A stretch of 64,000 bases of DNA, from positions 372,001 to 436,000 of the forward strand of contig NZ_JAGWCB010000018.1 in assembly GCF_020387415.1 (NCBI RefSeq). Direction: 5' to 3'. The notes beneath the pieces were generated by a model. That model was not told the origin of the DNA and ran no database searches. It saw only the letters and a list, made by a program, of their open reading frames with translations. Below are positions 62,155 to 64,000 of this stretch, one piece after another. Position 1 is the stretch's first letter. Every line of letters begins with the position of its first letter. A program made the translations under genes and the position numbers. Origin of the DNA: Ideonella benzenivorans. GTDB taxonomy: Bacteria; Pseudomonadota; Gammaproteobacteria; Burkholderiales; Burkholderiaceae_C.

Positions 62155-62916
62155 ATGTGGGATCTGCTGTGGGTGGCGGCCGCCTCTGGGCTGGCCGGTT
62201 GTGTCGATGCCATCGTGGGCGGTGGTGGGTTGATCCTGGTGCCGGCCCTGTTCGCCACCTACCCGGCGGCCGCGCCGGCCAGCCTGATGGGCACCAACAA
62301 GGGGGGCGCGATCTGGGGCACGGCCTGGGCGGCGGGGCAGTTCGCGCGCCGGGTGCAGCTGCGCTGGGCCGCGCTGGGGCCGGCGGTGGGCGCGGCCCTG
62401 TTGGGCAGCTTCGTCGGGGCCTGGACCCTGACCCAGGTGCATGCCGACAGCCTGCGCCGCGCCCTGCCCTTCGTGCTGGCGGTGATCCTGCTCTACACCC
62501 TGGCCCGCAAGGACCTGGGGCGGGTCCACGCGCCGCGGCTGGCCGGCCGCGCGGAGGCCGTGGCCGCCGGCCTGATCGGTCTGTGCATCGGCTTCTACGA
62601 CGGCTTCTTCGGCCCGGGCACCGGCAGCTTCTTCGTCTTCCTGTTCGTGCGCGTGCTGGGCTACGACTTCCTGAATGCCTCGGCCGCGGCCAAGCTGCTC
62701 AACACGGCCACCAACGCGGCGGCGCTGGCACTGTTCATCGCCAAGGGCCACATCTGGTGGCAGGTGGCGGCGGTGCTGGCGGTGGCCAATGTGGCCGGCA
62801 GCCTGCTGGGCACCCGGCTGGCGCTGCGCCATGGCGCCGGCTTCGTGCGCGGCGTGTTCATCGTCGTCGTCGGGGCGCTGATCCTCAAGACCGGCTGGGA
62901 CGCTTTCGGGCGCTGA
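62155..62916 (+). CDS. TauE/SafE-family membrane permease
   Basis: The ATG at 62155 (a TTG lies two codons upstream) gives MWDLLWVAAASGLAGCVDAI. The family's first repeat has VGGGGLILVPALF and SLMGTNKGGAIWGTAWAAGQ. The second repeat has GFYDGFFGPGTGSFFVFLFV and SAAAKLLNTATNAAALALFI. Eight or so helices in 253 residues. TauE/SafE proteins export sulfite, sulfoacetate or other organic anions; the substrate is unknown. It is preceded by a structured non-coding segment with a terminator. Confidence 0.92.
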   Translation: MWDLLWVAAASGLAGCVDAIVGGGGLILVPALFATYPAAAPASLMGTNKGGAIWGTAWAAGQFARRVQLRWAALGPAVGAALLGSFVGAWTLTQVHADSLRRALPFVLAVILLYTLARKDLGRVHAPRLAGRAEAVAAGLIGLCIGFYDGFFGPGTGSFFVFLFVRVLGYDFLNASAAAKLLNTATNAAALALFIAKGHIWWQVAAVLAVANVAGSLLGTRLALRHGAGFVRGVFIVVVGALILKTGWDAFGR

Positions 62917-62933
62917 GATCCACCCATGAAAAA

Positions 62934-62953
62934 GGCCACCCCGCGGGGTGGCC
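62934..62953 (-). terminator. Terminator of glcB
   Basis: GGCCACCCC (62934-62942) pairs with GGGGTGGCC (62945-62953). On the reverse strand the stem is followed by TTTTTCATGG, a proper T-run, 24 bases after the glcB stop. It may also limit the convergent TauE gene. Confidence 0.85.
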
Positions 62954-62976
62954 CTGCGTCCGGCAACGGCGCGGGT

Positions 62977-64000
62977 TCAGGCCCGGCGGGCGGCCTTCAC
63001 CTTCAGGCGCCAGGCGTGCAGCAGCGGCTCGGTGTAGCCGCTGGGCTGCGCCTGGCCCTTGAACACCAGGTCCAGCGCCGCGCGGTAGGCGAAGCTGGTC
63101 TCGGCGTGGCCGGCCATCGGCAGGTACAGCGGGTCGCCAGCGTTCTGCTGGTCCACCACCGCGGCCATGCGCTCGAAGGTCTCGCGCACCTGGGCCTCGG
63201 TCACCACGCCGTGCAGCAGCCAGTTGGCCACGTGCTGGCTGGAGATGCGCAGCGTGGCGCGGTCTTCCATCAGGCCGATGTTGTGGATGTCGGGCACCTT
63301 GGAGCAGCCCACGCCCTGGTCGATCCAGCGCACCACATAACCCAGAATGCCCTGGATGTTGTTGTCGATCTCCTGCTGGCGCTCGGCGACGCCCCAGGTC
63401 GCTTCGGCCACCACCGGGATGGTCAGCAGGTCGTTCAGCAGCTTTTCGTGCAGGCCGCTGGTGACCATGGTGGCGGCCTCGGCTTCCAGCGTCTGCTGCA
63501 CCTCGGCCACATTGACCTGGTGGTAGTGCAGTGCGTGCAGCGTGGCGGCGGTGGGGCTGGGCACCCAGGCGGTGTTGGCGCCGGCCTTGGGGTGGCCGAT
63601 CTTCTGCTTGAGCATCTCGGCCATCAGGTCGGGCATGGCCCACATGCCCTTGCCGATCTGGGCGCGGCCGCGCAGGCCGCACTGCAGGCCGATCAGCACG
63701 TTGCGGCGCTCGTAGGCGGCGATCCAGGCGCTGCCCTTGATGTCGCCCTTGCGCATCATCGGGCCGGCCAGCATGGCGGTGTGCATCTCGTCGCCGGTGC
63801 GGTCCAGGAAGCCGGTGTTGATGAAGGCCACGCGGCTGGCGGCCGCGGCGATGCAGGCCTTCAGGTTGACCGAGGTGCGGCGCTCCTCGTCCATGATGCC
63901 CAGCTTGACGGTGCTGTCGGGCAGGCCCAGCAGCTGCTCGACGCGGGAGAACAGCTCGGCGGCGAAGGCCACCTCGACCGGGCCGTGCATCTTGGGCTTG
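62977..64000 (-). CDS. glcB: Malate synthase G (3' part; runs off the right edge)
   Basis: It condenses glyoxylate with acetyl-CoA to malate in the glyoxylate and glycolate pathways. About 341 C-terminal residues are visible. They include [20 protein letters not shown] (active-site region), [80 protein letters not shown] and an [14 protein letters not shown] block of the C-terminal plug domain. All are typical of the large monomeric G isoform (about 720 residues). The N-terminal half lies outside the window. Confidence 0.96.
   Translation of the reverse strand, partial: KPKMHGPVEVAFAAELFSRVEQLLGLPDSTVKLGIMDEERRTSVNLKACIAAAASRVAFINTGFLDRTGDEMHTAMLAGPMMRKGDIKGSAWIAAYERRNVLIGLQCGLRGRAQIGKGMWAMPDLMAEMLKQKIGHPKAGANTAWVPSPTAATLHALHYHQVNVAEVQQTLEAEAATMVTSGLHEKLLNDLLTIPVVAEATWGVAERQQEIDNNIQGILGYVVRWIDQGVGCSKVPDIHNIGLMEDRATLRISSQHVANWLLHGVVTEAQVRETFERMAAVVDQQNAGDPLYLPMAGHAETSFAYRAALDLVFKGQAQPSGYTEPLLHAWRLKVKAARRA

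Noticed and set aside
1..64000. tRNA, rRNA or CRISPR loci
   Set aside because: I looked for T-loop-like GGTTCRANNCC with matching acceptor stems, rRNA motifs and regularly spaced direct repeats, and found none that hold up.

Overview
The window is a chromosomal segment of a high-GC betaproteobacterium. The gene order dnaA | rpmH-rnpA-yidD-yidC-mnmE, malate synthase G, class II fumarase, CstA-YbdD and the protein sequences fit Burkholderiales of the Leptothrix/Ideonella/Rubrivivax type. No species can be named from sequence alone. Most genes have very GC-rich third positions. Four stretches are visibly lower in GC: about 5.7-9.0 kb, 15.1-15.4 kb, 18.1-19.1 kb and parts of 20.3-22.6 kb.

Layout. 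0-5.3 kb holds the replication, ribosome and membrane-insertase core: dnaA (5' part only), then rpmH, rnpA, yidD, yidC and mnmE. 5.35-6.5 kb holds a DUF1304 membrane protein and a methyltransferase. 6.58-9.89 kb is a chromosomal integron: an integrase gene behind a LexA box, an attI-like junction, and leftward gene cassettes encoding a TIR-domain protein, a PD-(D/E)XK-like protein and a GFA/CENP-V-like zinc protein, separated by foldable attC sites. The integrase has lost an internal block containing its HxxR catalytic residues. 9.8-14.1 kb is an RND efflux pump with its adaptor. 15.1-15.4 kb is a non-coding, AT-rich, DnaA-box-dense segment that looks like a replication origin. 16.4-18.0 kb is an ExeA/GspA-like ATPase. 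18.1-20.3 kb holds remnants of further integron cassettes, cut on one side by an IS5-family element. 20.5-22.3 kb is a small stress and envelope cluster (CsbD, VIT-type transporter, BON-type lipoprotein, two tiny membrane proteins).

22.6-32.5 kb is one leftward chemosensory cluster: MCP, CheY, STAS, CheA, MCP, CheW, REC-EAL phosphodiesterase, CheR, CheB and a small flagellar-rod-like protein. Its CheA carries a tandem motif resembling the c-di-GMP-binding MshEN module between its phosphotransfer and catalytic parts. Together with the EAL protein this suggests cross-talk between chemosensory signalling and c-di-GMP. 32.6-43 kb holds an AraC regulator, a NarL-type regulator, CstA/YbdD, a Cache-domain histidine kinase, a lone receiver and a 1426-residue hybrid kinase.

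43-64 kb is mostly housekeeping and metabolism: fumC, a diguanylate cyclase, rhomboid protease, amidase plus MFS exporter, apt, a KefB-type antiporter, kdsD-kdsC-lptC (KDO and LPS transport), an RRM protein, MarC, a LysR/GMC-oxidoreductase divergent pair, a TauE/SafE permease behind a structured leader, and the 3' part of glcB. I found no tRNA, rRNA or CRISPR array.
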